A DNA stretch of 64,000 nucleotides from G965202915 sp965202915 (lineage in GTDB: Bacteria > Pseudomonadota > Gammaproteobacteria > Eutrophobiales > Eutrophobiaceae). The stretch is from contig OZ241847.1 of NCBI GenBank assembly GCA_965202915.1, positions 2,356,001 through 2,420,000 on the forward strand. Direction: 5' to 3'. The notes beneath the pieces are model-generated. The model was not told the DNA's origin, made no database searches, and was given only the letters and a program-made list of their open reading frames with translations. Made by a program: the position numbers and the translations under genes. Shown here one piece after another: positions 41,679 to 50,014 of this stretch (position 1 is its first letter; every line of letters starts with the position of its first letter).

Positions 41679-42440
41679 TCAATGCCGGAGCGGTGGTTTG
41701 CGGGACTCGCGGATGCGTGCATAGGCGGTTTGGATCTGTTGAGTCTTTTCGGTTGCAATCCGCACCATTTCCTCCGGCATACCTTTGGCGATCAGCTTAT
41801 CCGGGTGATGCCGGTTCATCAGCCGCCGGTAGGCCTTTTTGATCTCTGCGTCGGCGGCGTCATCGGCAACGCCCAAGGTCCGATAATCATCTGCAAGGCT
41901 TGTATGCGGTGTGTTTGGATCGAGCCACAGCAATTCCTCCAGAACACTGGGATCAAAACCGAGGCTACGACTAATATGCTCCAGGATGCGCCGCTCGGCG
42001 GGGTCGATCCGACCATCCGCCATTGCCGCCTGAATTTGAATCTCCAGGAACATGCGCAGCAGGTTGCTGCGAGCATGACAGGTAGTCCGTAACTGGTGGA
42101 GAATGGCATCCAGCGGAAAGTCCGCGGCCTTGCCCTGCTGAAATAATTTGATGGCGGCCTCTTGCTGGTCCTGATTCAAGCGCATTTGTTGTATGACCGT
42201 CCGCGCCATTGCAATCTCCTCCGGTGACACCCGGCCATCGGCCTTGGCAATATGCCCCATAACGGCAAAGGTGGCGGTGAAAAACGCCGCCTGGGTCTGC
42301 TCGGTGCCGGATGCGCCGATACCGGGACGCCGGCCTGCCTGATCATGCTGATGTCCCAGCGCAATGCCAAACAACGCGCCCAAATGACCGCCCAGCATAA
42401 AACCGAGGGTGCCGCCAATCATTTTTCCCCACCATGCCAT
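41679..42440 (-). CDS. djlA: Co-chaperone DjlA (TerB and DnaJ domains, membrane-anchored)
   Basis: The 253-residue protein begins MAWWGKMIGGTLGFMLGGHL, one membrane span with glycine-zipper spacing. A TerB-like domain (about 55-170, MGHIAKADGRVSPEEIAMAR) follows, and a C-terminal J domain ends with RLMNRHHPDKLIAKGMPEEM (HPD motif). It recruits DnaK to the inner membrane. ATG 42440 has AAGGAG 9 bases upstream, so longer frames are rejected. Confidence 0.93.
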   Translation of the reverse strand: MAWWGKMIGGTLGFMLGGHLGALFGIALGHQHDQAGRRPGIGASGTEQTQAAFFTATFAVMGHIAKADGRVSPEEIAMARTVIQQMRLNQDQQEAAIKLFQQGKAADFPLDAILHQLRTTCHARSNLLRMFLEIQIQAAMADGRIDPAERRILEHISRSLGFDPSVLEELLWLDPNTPHTSLADDYRTLGVADDAADAEIKKAYRRLMNRHHPDKLIAKGMPEEMVRIATEKTQQIQTAYARIRESRKPPLRH

Positions 42441-42816
42441 CCCGCCTGACTCCTTTTGATAACCCAAAGATACATGCTATGTTGCCGTACACGGCAGGTC
42501 AAATGGTACTGTCTTGATTGCAGAAAAGGCACGCGCTCTCGGCGATCCCGCCGGAGAGGGCGTCTTATACTGCGAGTTTGACCATTACAATGGATCAGGT
42601 TCCCGACAACGAGGCGAGGTCCTGCCTGCATCGGCCGGACGATCCCGACAACGGCTGCAAATATCGTGCCTAAGCCTTGACGTTGAGCAAGATGGTGCGG
42701 GAGCTACCAATACAAAAAGCGATCCAGGTCGACCCCGACTCAGACAAGGCAATATGTTTCTGAACTTATAAATATGGTGCTCTTCCTGATAGTCTAACGC
42801 GGTTTCCTAGTATAGC
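42441..42816. other. Divergent intergenic region between djlA and apbE
   Basis: The 376-base region holds the djlA promoter and ribosome-binding site on the left. The central part (about 42510-42770) has an 85-codon plus-strand frame with no recognisable content. Searches by eye for 6S, tmRNA and RNase P RNA landmarks were negative. An apbE promoter was not identified, although TAGTATAGC occurs at 42808-42816, too close to the ATG to serve that start easily. Confidence 0.5.
42474..42502 (-). promoter_or_regulatory. djlA promoter with a palindrome in the spacer
   Basis: Minus strand: -35 TTGACC (42502-42497), 17-base spacer, -10 TAGCAT (42479-42474), about 35 bases before the djlA ATG. The spacer contains the inverted repeat TGCCGTGTACGGCA (42483-42496), a candidate operator. 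AAGGAG at 42455-42450 is the ribosome-binding site. Confidence 0.5.
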
Positions 42817-43848
42817 ATGGGTGGCCTGATGCGTGCATTAATTTTCATGGTTTGCGCCGCCTGGGTATCGGGCTGCGATGAAAAAGGCCTTGCCTTGCCG
42901 GTGGTCCTGCAAGGGCCAACCATGGGTACCCAGTATTCGATAAAGATTAATAGTGCCCATGCCCCACCGGACGTTGAATTATTGCATAAACGGATCGAGG
43001 GCCTGCTTGAGGACATTAATAACAAGATGTCCACCTATATCGATGATTCTGAATTAATGCGGATCAATCGTCATAACGACGACGATTGGATACCGGTATC
43101 CCCGGAATTGTTTGCAGTTATCAGTCAGGCCCAGCAGATCAGCACCCACACCCGCGGCGCGTTTGATATGACGGTGGGCCCGCTGGTCAAGCTATGGGGC
43201 TTTGGCGCTAACGTGGGCGAGGTCAAGGTGCCTGATCAAACCGCGATCAAGCGCAACCTGGAAAACGTCGGCTATCCATTGGTGCAATTGCAGGCCACGC
43301 CGCCGTCGTTGAGAAAACTCAAACCGGGGGTGTTTATCGATCTGTCGGCGATAGCAAAGGGTTACGCGGTGGATTATATTGCCGAATATCTGGCGGCTAC
43401 CGGGTTGACCGATTTTATGGTCGAGATTGGCGGTGAAATATTGGCTCGCGGCAATAATATGCAGGGCGTCCCCTGGCGGATAGGGATCGAGAAACCGGCC
43501 GATAATATTCGCAGCGTGCAAAAAATTATACCGTTGAAAAATATGGCCATGGCCACGTCCGGTGACTACCGGATATATATCGAGGCCGGAGACCGGCGTT
43601 ATTCTCATATCATCAACCCGCTCACGGGGGAAGCGCTGCCGCATAAACTGGTCTCGGTGACCATTTTCCATCCTTCGGCGATGCAGGCCGACGCGCTGGC
43701 AACCGCAGCTCTGGTTATGGGCGGCAAAAAGGCACTGGAGTATATGGAACGCCATCGCCTGGCGGCATTCTTTATCGCCGCCTCGGATGACGGATTTAAG
43801 GAGTTTTATTCATCCTCATTCCGCGCCTACCTGGATCGGATGCAGTAA
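42817..43848 (+). CDS. apbE: FAD:protein FMN transferase, lipoprotein
   Basis: The 343-residue protein has a lipoprotein signal ending AWVSGC (lipid Cys at about 20). ApbE blocks: PTMGTQYSIKI, NKMSTYIDDSELMRINRH, GAFDMTVGPLVKLWGFG, DLSAIAKGYAVDYIAEYL, and SHIINPLTGEAL with the metal-binding end MQADALATAALVMG. It attaches FMN covalently to Thr of Nqr/Rnf or other flavoproteins in the periplasm. No target gene is nearby. An ATG four codons in is an alternative start. Confidence 0.95.
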   Translation: MGGLMRALIFMVCAAWVSGCDEKGLALPVVLQGPTMGTQYSIKINSAHAPPDVELLHKRIEGLLEDINNKMSTYIDDSELMRINRHNDDDWIPVSPELFAVISQAQQISTHTRGAFDMTVGPLVKLWGFGANVGEVKVPDQTAIKRNLENVGYPLVQLQATPPSLRKLKPGVFIDLSAIAKGYAVDYIAEYLAATGLTDFMVEIGGEILARGNNMQGVPWRIGIEKPADNIRSVQKIIPLKNMAMATSGDYRIYIEAGDRRYSHIINPLTGEALPHKLVSVTIFHPSAMQADALATAALVMGGKKALEYMERHRLAAFFIAASDDGFKEFYSSSFRAYLDRMQ

Positions 43849-43933
43849 GGGAGGTGCCGTGTCGTGCTGAAAGCCGGGGGGGAATAGGGGCCGGATAAGG
43901 GCCGGCTAAAAATTGGGGCGGATTGGGTACCGG

Positions 43934-46252
43934 TCAGTCATCCAATTGCGCCTTGATATCGGCCAGCAGAACGGAATCGGCCTGTTGCACCTTTACTTTG
44001 GCGACTTTGGTCTGGTTCTTAATCCGGTGCACTAATTTGGCGCGCGACTGAATAACGGTGGATTCGGCCTCCCGCCGTTGCGCATCCTCAAAATTGAGGA
44101 GATCGTTTTTAACCCTTTGCGTCAAAATTTCTTCCTGTTTTTTCTTTTTTAACAAGTCGCGGTTGATTTTATCCTTGGTGGACGCGGTGGACTTTTCCTT
44201 CTCGGTGGCATTGTGCAGGTGTTGGTTGGCCTGGATGATTTTATGTTCCATTGCCTTTAATTCACCAGCCAGGTCCTCCAGAGTCAGGCCCGGAGGAGCG
44301 GTCCGCTCTTTTTGCTGGTTTTTCAGTTGATCGGCGCGCTGCATTGCCGCTTTTCTTTGCGCCGCCGCCCCGGCTTTTGTTTTTTGTATCTGTATCAGGG
44401 CCTGCTGGATCTTTTTTGCTTCTTGCTCCAGTTTCAGACGTTCATTATGCAATTTTGTTTCTTCGGCGGTGCGGTCCCTGCCATGGGTGGTTTTAAATTC
44501 TTGAATAATTTTTGCCGCTTCTTGTTGCGCCGCCTTTTTTGCCGCGGCCGCGACGGTTCTCGCCTGCTGCAGCTTTTTAAATTCCGCAAGGTTGCGCTCA
44601 TATTCACCGGCCAGTTTTTTCTTTTCTCTGTCAACTATGGCCTTGGCTTTGGCTTTTAGCTTTCTTTCCATCTCTTCCTGTTCCCGCCTGCCTTTTTTGG
44701 CCTGCTGTTCAAGCTGACGGCGGGATTGTTCCAATTGCTTTCTTAGATGATCCGCCTTGCCCATTTTTCTTTTGGACTCTTCGGCCTGTTGTGCGAGCTT
44801 GGCACGCTGCTCTTCCAGTTGCCTTTGCGAGGTTTTCTTCAAGCGTTCCAGTTTTTCTATTTCGGCTTGATTCCTGGCATAGATATCGTCCAGTTTTTGC
44901 TTTTTCTTTTCTATAATGCGCTTGGTTTTTTGCTTTAATTGTCGTAACCGTTCTTCCTCATCGGCGGCTTTTTTGCGCATTTCTTCTTCAGCAGCCCGTT
45001 TTTCAGCCTCCAGGATCTTCCGTTTTTTCTCCAACTCTGCGGCTATTTTCTGCTGCTTTTTCTTGGCTTTTTCATCGGCTCCTTCCACCGCCTGTTTTAT
45101 TTTTTCAAGCCTGAGTTGAGTGGTTTCCAGATCGACATTGACCACTTCGGTATGGACCTCCGGTGCAAATTCATCATCATCTTCATCATCATCGTCATCA
45201 GGCAGTGCCGCCGGATTATTGACCAGGCCGCCTTGCAGACAACATGCATCAAACCCGCGTTCGGTGAGCAGGAAGGTGGCCGTCGCACTGCGGCCGCCGT
45301 TATCGCAATAGACCATATATTTTATCTCTTGATCGAGTTCGTCGATTTGCAGCCGTAGCGCGTTCAAAGGAATATTAACGCTGCCTTTAATTGCCTCCCC
45401 CGCGTGTTCATTTTCAGAACGAACGTCCAACCAGACCGAGCCTTTGGCGTTTGCCGCCGTGGCCTCTTCAAATGACACGGAAGTGAGGATCGGCGTCTTT
45501 ATGAGGCGCATGAAGTCATCTTTTGACAACTGCATCACCGTACCGGCGTTAAGCATCCTAACGGTTGCGTTGCGGGTGGCGTCGGAGACTAATGCCTCTT
45601 CGCCAAAACTGTCACCCGGCCCCAATTCAGTCAGCTTGACTTCAGGGCTGGTGGGTGAAGGCTTACGGGACACCACACAGCTTCCGGATTCGACAATATA
45701 GTAATGCTCTCCTTTATCGCCCTGCCGAACCACTACTTCGTCTGATTCCTTCTCCAAGGGCTCCAGCGCGGCAAATAATTGATGCATATTGGCGGTCGGT
45801 ATCTTTGAAAAGCTCGCGGACTGTAACATCTTGGTCATCCAGTCCATGTCTTCATCGGGACTTTCGTCGACGTCGGGTTGAGCGGCCGAGAGTTCATTAA
45901 CCAGCACCAGCAGCTGGTCCATTATATTTCTTTCTATCTGTAAAATAGTGGATTTGATTTTGGCCTTGGCGGAAAATTGGCGCGGCTGCAATTGCGCCAT
46001 CGCGTAATCGGCCTGCACACTGCCGGCTACAATGGTGCTGTGTAATTGACCATTGGCAAGCAAGTCGATCTCGCCGTCAAGCAGGTAAAATGAGTAGTTG
46101 TCCTTGTCGCCTTGTTTAAATACATGGCGCTTTTTCTTACATTCAATAATCTCAGCACTTGCGATCAATTGCCGCTGCAATTTCGGGCTGAGCTCATTTA
46201 TCGGGATCAGTTGACTGATTAGGTCCGCATATTTTTCTTTTAAATTAGCCAT
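43934..46252 (-). CDS. Cyclic-nucleotide-binding, rhodanese and long coiled-coil protein
   Basis: The 772-residue protein has no signal peptide. Residues 35-115 form a degenerate cNMP fold (VFKQGDKDNYSFYLLDGEID). Residues 150-255 form a better one with phosphate-cassette-like GDSFGEEALVSDATRNATVR (FGE 216-218, R227). A rhodanese domain spans about 260-345 with the active-site loop YCDNGGRS (C316). An acidic linker PDDDDDEDDDE follows, then about 310 residues of Lys/Glu/Gln-rich coiled coil (380-690) and a helical end. The first three domains occur together in gammaproteobacterial regulators; the very long coil is unusual to me. No DNA-binding domain is seen, so it is more likely a cytoplasmic scaffold or sensor than a Crp-type regulator. 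Confidence 0.85.
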   Translation of the reverse strand: MANLKEKYADLISQLIPINELSPKLQRQLIASAEIIECKKKRHVFKQGDKDNYSFYLLDGEIDLLANGQLHSTIVAGSVQADYAMAQLQPRQFSAKAKIKSTILQIERNIMDQLLVLVNELSAAQPDVDESPDEDMDWMTKMLQSASFSKIPTANMHQLFAALEPLEKESDEVVVRQGDKGEHYYIVESGSCVVSRKPSPTSPEVKLTELGPGDSFGEEALVSDATRNATVRMLNAGTVMQLSKDDFMRLIKTPILTSVSFEEATAANAKGSVWLDVRSENEHAGEAIKGSVNIPLNALRLQIDELDQEIKYMVYCDNGGRSATATFLLTERGFDACCLQGGLVNNPAALPDDDDDEDDDEFAPEVHTEVVNVDLETTQLRLEKIKQAVEGADEKAKKKQQKIAAELEKKRKILEAEKRAAEEEMRKKAADEEERLRQLKQKTKRIIEKKKQKLDDIYARNQAEIEKLERLKKTSQRQLEEQRAKLAQQAEESKRKMGKADHLRKQLEQSRRQLEQQAKKGRREQEEMERKLKAKAKAIVDREKKKLAGEYERNLAEFKKLQQARTVAAAAKKAAQQEAAKIIQEFKTTHGRDRTAEETKLHNERLKLEQEAKKIQQALIQIQKTKAGAAAQRKAAMQRADQLKNQQKERTAPPGLTLEDLAGELKAMEHKIIQANQHLHNATEKEKSTASTKDKINRDLLKKKKQEEILTQRVKNDLLNFEDAQRREAESTVIQSRAKLVHRIKNQTKVAKVKVQQADSVLLADIKAQLDD

Positions 46253-46463
46253 CTATTTCATTACCACCGTGTTATTGCATATTTGATTTGGCAAATTTCC
46301 CTCTTTAGACACGTTGCTATAATAGATTAGTATGTCATTTAAGCAAAGATTTGTCAGCCGAAAATTTTATTGATTCAATCCGGTTATGCCGGTGGGCGTA
46401 ATGATTTTTAATTTTTGCCTTACTATGCCAAGATGGTGACCGCTACATTATTCATAATCGACA
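46253..46463. promoter_or_regulatory. Divergent promoter region of the cNMP-rhodanese gene and proS
   Basis: A plus-strand TATAAT lies at about 46318-46323, roughly 140 bases before proS, but no good -35 is 16-18 bases upstream. The proS leader would then be long, and it is A/T-rich without a clear tRNA-like or T-box structure. Weak evidence. Confidence 0.3.
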
Positions 46464-48173
46464 ATGAAAACATCCAATTTATTCATGCCAACGCTGCGCG
46501 AGGTGCCCGCCGAAGCTGATATTATCAGCCATCGGTTAATGTTGCGCGCCGGCATGGTCCGCCGGCTTTCCGCCGGGATCTATAGTTGGTTGCCGCTGGG
46601 ACTGCGGGTGCTGAGAAGGGTTGAAGCGATTGTGCGCGAGGAAATGGAGCGCGCCGGGGCCCAGGAGGTTTTGATGTCCGGCGTACAACCGGCCGAGCTT
46701 TGGCGGGAATCGGAACGCTGGGATCAATACGGGCCGGAGTTATTGCGTTTCACCGACCGGCACGGGCGCGAGTTTTGCCTCGGCCCCACGCATGAAGAGA
46801 TCATTACCGATCTAATTCGCCGGGAATTGCGCAGCTATAAACAGTTGCCGGCCAATTTCTATCAAATACAGACAAAATTTCGGGATGAGATACGCCCCCG
46901 CTTCGGCATTATGCGCGCCCGCGAATTTTTGATGAAAGACGCTTATTCCTTTCATTTGACGGAGGATTCCCTACAGGATACTTACCGGCTTATGCTGGAA
47001 ACGTATTGCACTATTTTCTCGCGCCTGGGTTTGGAGTATCGCATGGTTTTGGCCGATAGCGGCAATATCGGCGGCGCGGTCTCGCATGAATTTCACGTGC
47101 TGGCTGACTCCGGTGAGGATGAAATTGTGTTCAGCCGCAATAATGATTACGCGGCCAATATGGAATTGGCAACATCACTGGCTCCGCAAGGTCAACGGCC
47201 TGATCCGAGTCAAGCGATGCGGACGGTGGATACGCCGGGTCAACATAGTATTGAAGAGGTGGCCCGATTTTTGGGCGTGGAAACGTCGCAGTGTCTCAAA
47301 ACTCTGCTGGTCAATGGTGAAGATAACGGCCTGGTGGCCCTGGTACTGCGCGGGGATGATCAGTTAAATGCGACCAGGGCCCAGCAGCTTGAGCAGGTTG
47401 CCGCGCCGCTACGGATGGCGGATGAGGAGGTTATCCGGAAACAACTGCATTGCAGGATCGGTTCGCTTGGCCCGGTCGGTTTGGATATTCCCGTTATCGC
47501 CGATCATTATGCCGCACAGGCGGCGGATTTTGTTTGCGGGGCCAATGAGGATGGCAAACATTTAACCGGCGTGAACTGGCGGCGGGACGCGCCTGATCCG
47601 GTGACGGCCGACATACGCAAGGTGCGACGGGGCGATATGGCCGAGGACGGATCAGGCCCGCTGGAACTGGCCAGGGGCATCGAAGTCGGTCATATTTTTC
47701 AATTGGGGGAAAAATACAGTGCCGCGATGAATGCACGCTGTTTGAATCAGCAGGGCCGGGCGCAGACCTTGATTATGGGTTGTTATGGGATAGGCATATC
47801 CCGTATTGTGGCCGCGGCGATAGAGCAAAATCATGATGACCGCGGTATTATCTGGCCGCTGGCAATTGCCCCTTTCCAACTGCTGCTGGCGCCGATCAAT
47901 ATGCATAAATCGCGGCGCCTGCGCGAGGCCGTGACCGCCTTTTATCAGGCTTTGATAGCCGCCGATATCGATGTGCTGTTGGATGATCGCAGGGAACGCC
48001 CCGGGGTGATGTTTGCCGATGCCGACTTGACCGGGATCCCGCATCGTTTTGTATTGAGCGAAAAGGGCCTGGATAATAATGAAATAGAATATAAAGGCAG
48101 AAGCGACAGCGATCATCAAATGATTGCTTTTGACGGCGCCATTGATTTTTTATTGAGCCAACTGCGGGGCTAG
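46464..48173 (+). CDS. proS: Prolyl-tRNA synthetase (bacterial type with YbaK-like insertion)
   Basis: The 569-residue class II synthetase has motif 1 region SHRLMLRAGMVRRLSAGIYS, motif 2 KFRDEIRPRFGIMRAREFLM, and motif 3 MGCYGIGISRIVAAAIEQNH. Residues about 225-390 form the Cys-tRNA/Ala-tRNA editing (INS/YbaK-like) domain (VETSQCLKTLLVNG, LDIPVIAD). The anticodon-binding domain is C-terminal with DVLLDDRRERPGVMFADADL. Confidence 0.97.
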   Translation: MKTSNLFMPTLREVPAEADIISHRLMLRAGMVRRLSAGIYSWLPLGLRVLRRVEAIVREEMERAGAQEVLMSGVQPAELWRESERWDQYGPELLRFTDRHGREFCLGPTHEEIITDLIRRELRSYKQLPANFYQIQTKFRDEIRPRFGIMRAREFLMKDAYSFHLTEDSLQDTYRLMLETYCTIFSRLGLEYRMVLADSGNIGGAVSHEFHVLADSGEDEIVFSRNNDYAANMELATSLAPQGQRPDPSQAMRTVDTPGQHSIEEVARFLGVETSQCLKTLLVNGEDNGLVALVLRGDDQLNATRAQQLEQVAAPLRMADEEVIRKQLHCRIGSLGPVGLDIPVIADHYAAQAADFVCGANEDGKHLTGVNWRRDAPDPVTADIRKVRRGDMAEDGSGPLELARGIEVGHIFQLGEKYSAAMNARCLNQQGRAQTLIMGCYGIGISRIVAAAIEQNHDDRGIIWPLAIAPFQLLLAPINMHKSRRLREAVTAFYQALIAADIDVLLDDRRERPGVMFADADLTGIPHRFVLSEKGLDNNEIEYKGRSDSDHQMIAFDGAIDFLLSQLRG

Positions 48174-48180
48174 ACGATAT

Positions 48181-48450
48181 TCAGCGGATTTCAAATCCTT
48201 GCAGTGACTGATATTCGGCGGTGTTGCTTTGCACGTTCAGAACACGCGCCGCATCCGGCCCTTTTGACAGCCACAGGCGTAATTCTTCCAATTGCCGTCT
48301 GTCGCCGCCGGCAAATACTTCAACCCGGCCATCGGCCAGATTGCGGACCCAGCCACTCAGTCCGAGCAGAACGGCTTTCTGGCGGGTGGCCATGCGAAAA
48401 CAGACGCCTTGAACCCGCCCGCTGACAAAACAATGGATGGCATGTTTCAT
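48181..48450 (-). CDS. acyP: Acylphosphatase
   Basis: The 89-residue protein contains both signature motifs: SGRVQGVCFRMATRQKA (catalytic Arg in GVCFR) and LSGWVRNLADGRVEVFAGG (catalytic Asn in GWVRN). It hydrolyses carboxyl-phosphates. ATG 48450 gives the family start MKHAIHCFVSGRVQG. It converges with proS, with a 7-base gap. Confidence 0.95.
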   Translation of the reverse strand: MKHAIHCFVSGRVQGVCFRMATRQKAVLLGLSGWVRNLADGRVEVFAGGDRRQLEELRLWLSKGPDAARVLNVQSNTAEYQSLQGFEIR

Positions 48451-48556
48451 ATTAAAACGAGGGCCTATTGTATCAATGCGATAAGCGATTGGCAAATGGC
48501 TTCAATATCGGCGATTCGGCGGTTTTGCAACACCCGCCGGCGTTTGCGGACACTCT

Positions 48557-49912
48557 TCATCCGACAAGAAAAATGCTTGCCAGGCCCAGGAAAGTGATGA
48601 ACCCGACTACGTCGGTCACGGTGGTCAAAATCACGCCGCCGGCAATGGCCGGATCGATGCCATAGTATTTGAGTATCAATGGTATTGTCGCGCCGGCAAG
48701 TGCGGCGACAAATAAGTTAATTATCATCGCCGCGGCAATGATTGCACCCAGGGAGGGTTGATTGTACCAAAGTGTGACGATCACCGCGACGATCAGCGAC
48801 CAGATGATCCCATTCAATGAGCCCACCGCGATTTCCTTGATCATTAATGCCTTGGTATTGATTCGGGTAATTTGCCCCAGCGCAATTCCCCGGACGGCGA
48901 CGGTAAGAGTTTGACTGCCGGCAATACCGCCCATTCCGGCAACAATCGGCATTAATACCGCGAGTGCCACCAATTGTCGTATTGTTTCTTCAAATCGGCC
49001 TATTACCCAGGCCGCAAGAAAGGCCGTCAATAGATTGATCCCCAGCCATACCGCACGCCGCCGGGTGCTGGCAATGATCGGGGCAAACATATCGTCTTCA
49101 CCCAGTCCGGCCATATGCCGGACAACCTGTTCCGCATTGTCCTGGATCACATGGAGCACGTCATCGACGGTGATCCGTCCAAGCAGACGATTGCGTTCAT
49201 CAACAACGGCGGCGGAAACCAGGTTGCGCTGTTCAAACAGTTTCGCGACTTCGCTTTCCGGTGAATTGGCTTTTATGCTGGCACTGTGTGTCATCGCTTC
49301 GCCCACCGTGGTTTCAGAATCGCGGATTAATATCTCTGATAATGACAGTATCCCCAGATAATGATCATCCCGGTCCACCACCATCAGGTTGTCGGTTTTT
49401 TCGGGTATTTTGCCGAGCTTTTTTAAATAGCGTGATACTACGTCCAGACTGACGTCGGCCCGCACCGATATTACGTCAATATTCATTAACCCGCCGGCGG
49501 TATCTTCCGGATATGAGAGAATGGAGGCGAGCCGCTGGCGATTTTGTTCGTCCATCGCATCGAGCACGGAGGCCATTACATTGTCGGGCAGGTCTTGCAG
49601 AATATCGGCGGCATCGTCGGTATCCAGCTCTTTGGTCGCCCGGATCACTTCATCGGGACGCATATGTTCCAGAAATTCCGCCCGCACGGCATCATGCATA
49701 TGTGTAAGAACGTCGCCCTCAATGTTGGCATCGATGAGCCCCCATACCAGTTCCCGGGGCTTAGCGGGCAAACTTTCAAGCAGGTCGGCGATCTCGGAAG
49801 TATGTAATTCGGCCAGCAGACGGCGTACCTTATCAAGCTCCTGATGCTCAATCGCCGTATAGAGAAGGTCGATAAGTTGTGGCGCCTGGTGCGCCTGTGT
49901 CGGCTCAGTCAT
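48557..49912 (-). CDS. mgtE: Magnesium transporter MgtE
   Basis: The 451-residue protein has an N-terminal MgtE_N superhelix (LHTSEIADLLESLPAKPREL), tandem CBS domains (about 135-260, SYPEDTAGGLMNIDVISVRA and VDERNRLLGRITVDDVLHVI), then five membrane helices from about 285 (GINLLTAFLAAWVIG; PIVAGMGGIAGSQTLTVAVR with the ion-path motif). Mg2+-gated channel. ATG 49912 fits; it is the next gene after enzyme I on the same strand. Confidence 0.96.
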   Translation of the reverse strand: MTEPTQAHQAPQLIDLLYTAIEHQELDKVRRLLAELHTSEIADLLESLPAKPRELVWGLIDANIEGDVLTHMHDAVRAEFLEHMRPDEVIRATKELDTDDAADILQDLPDNVMASVLDAMDEQNRQRLASILSYPEDTAGGLMNIDVISVRADVSLDVVSRYLKKLGKIPEKTDNLMVVDRDDHYLGILSLSEILIRDSETTVGEAMTHSASIKANSPESEVAKLFEQRNLVSAAVVDERNRLLGRITVDDVLHVIQDNAEQVVRHMAGLGEDDMFAPIIASTRRRAVWLGINLLTAFLAAWVIGRFEETIRQLVALAVLMPIVAGMGGIAGSQTLTVAVRGIALGQITRINTKALMIKEIAVGSLNGIIWSLIVAVIVTLWYNQPSLGAIIAAAMIINLFVAALAGATIPLILKYYGIDPAIAGGVILTTVTDVVGFITFLGLASIFLVG

Positions 49913-50014
49913 AAGGTCGGTTTTATCGGACAGGGAAGGGGATCTGCTCGCACGTGATATTAGCAAAAATGTCCAACAACTTAAAAAAAGTAATGTTGTT
50001 AAAACTGTAAAGAT

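Noticed and set aside
42514..42771. 85-codon gene or 6S-like RNA between djlA and apbE
   Set aside because: The frame has no family-like content or good start signal, and no 6S, tmRNA or RNase P RNA landmarks could be found.
43849..43933. Bidirectional terminator between apbE and the cNMP-rhodanese gene
   Set aside because: Only a 5-bp GCCGG/CCGGC stem with an A-rich follow-up; too weak to call.
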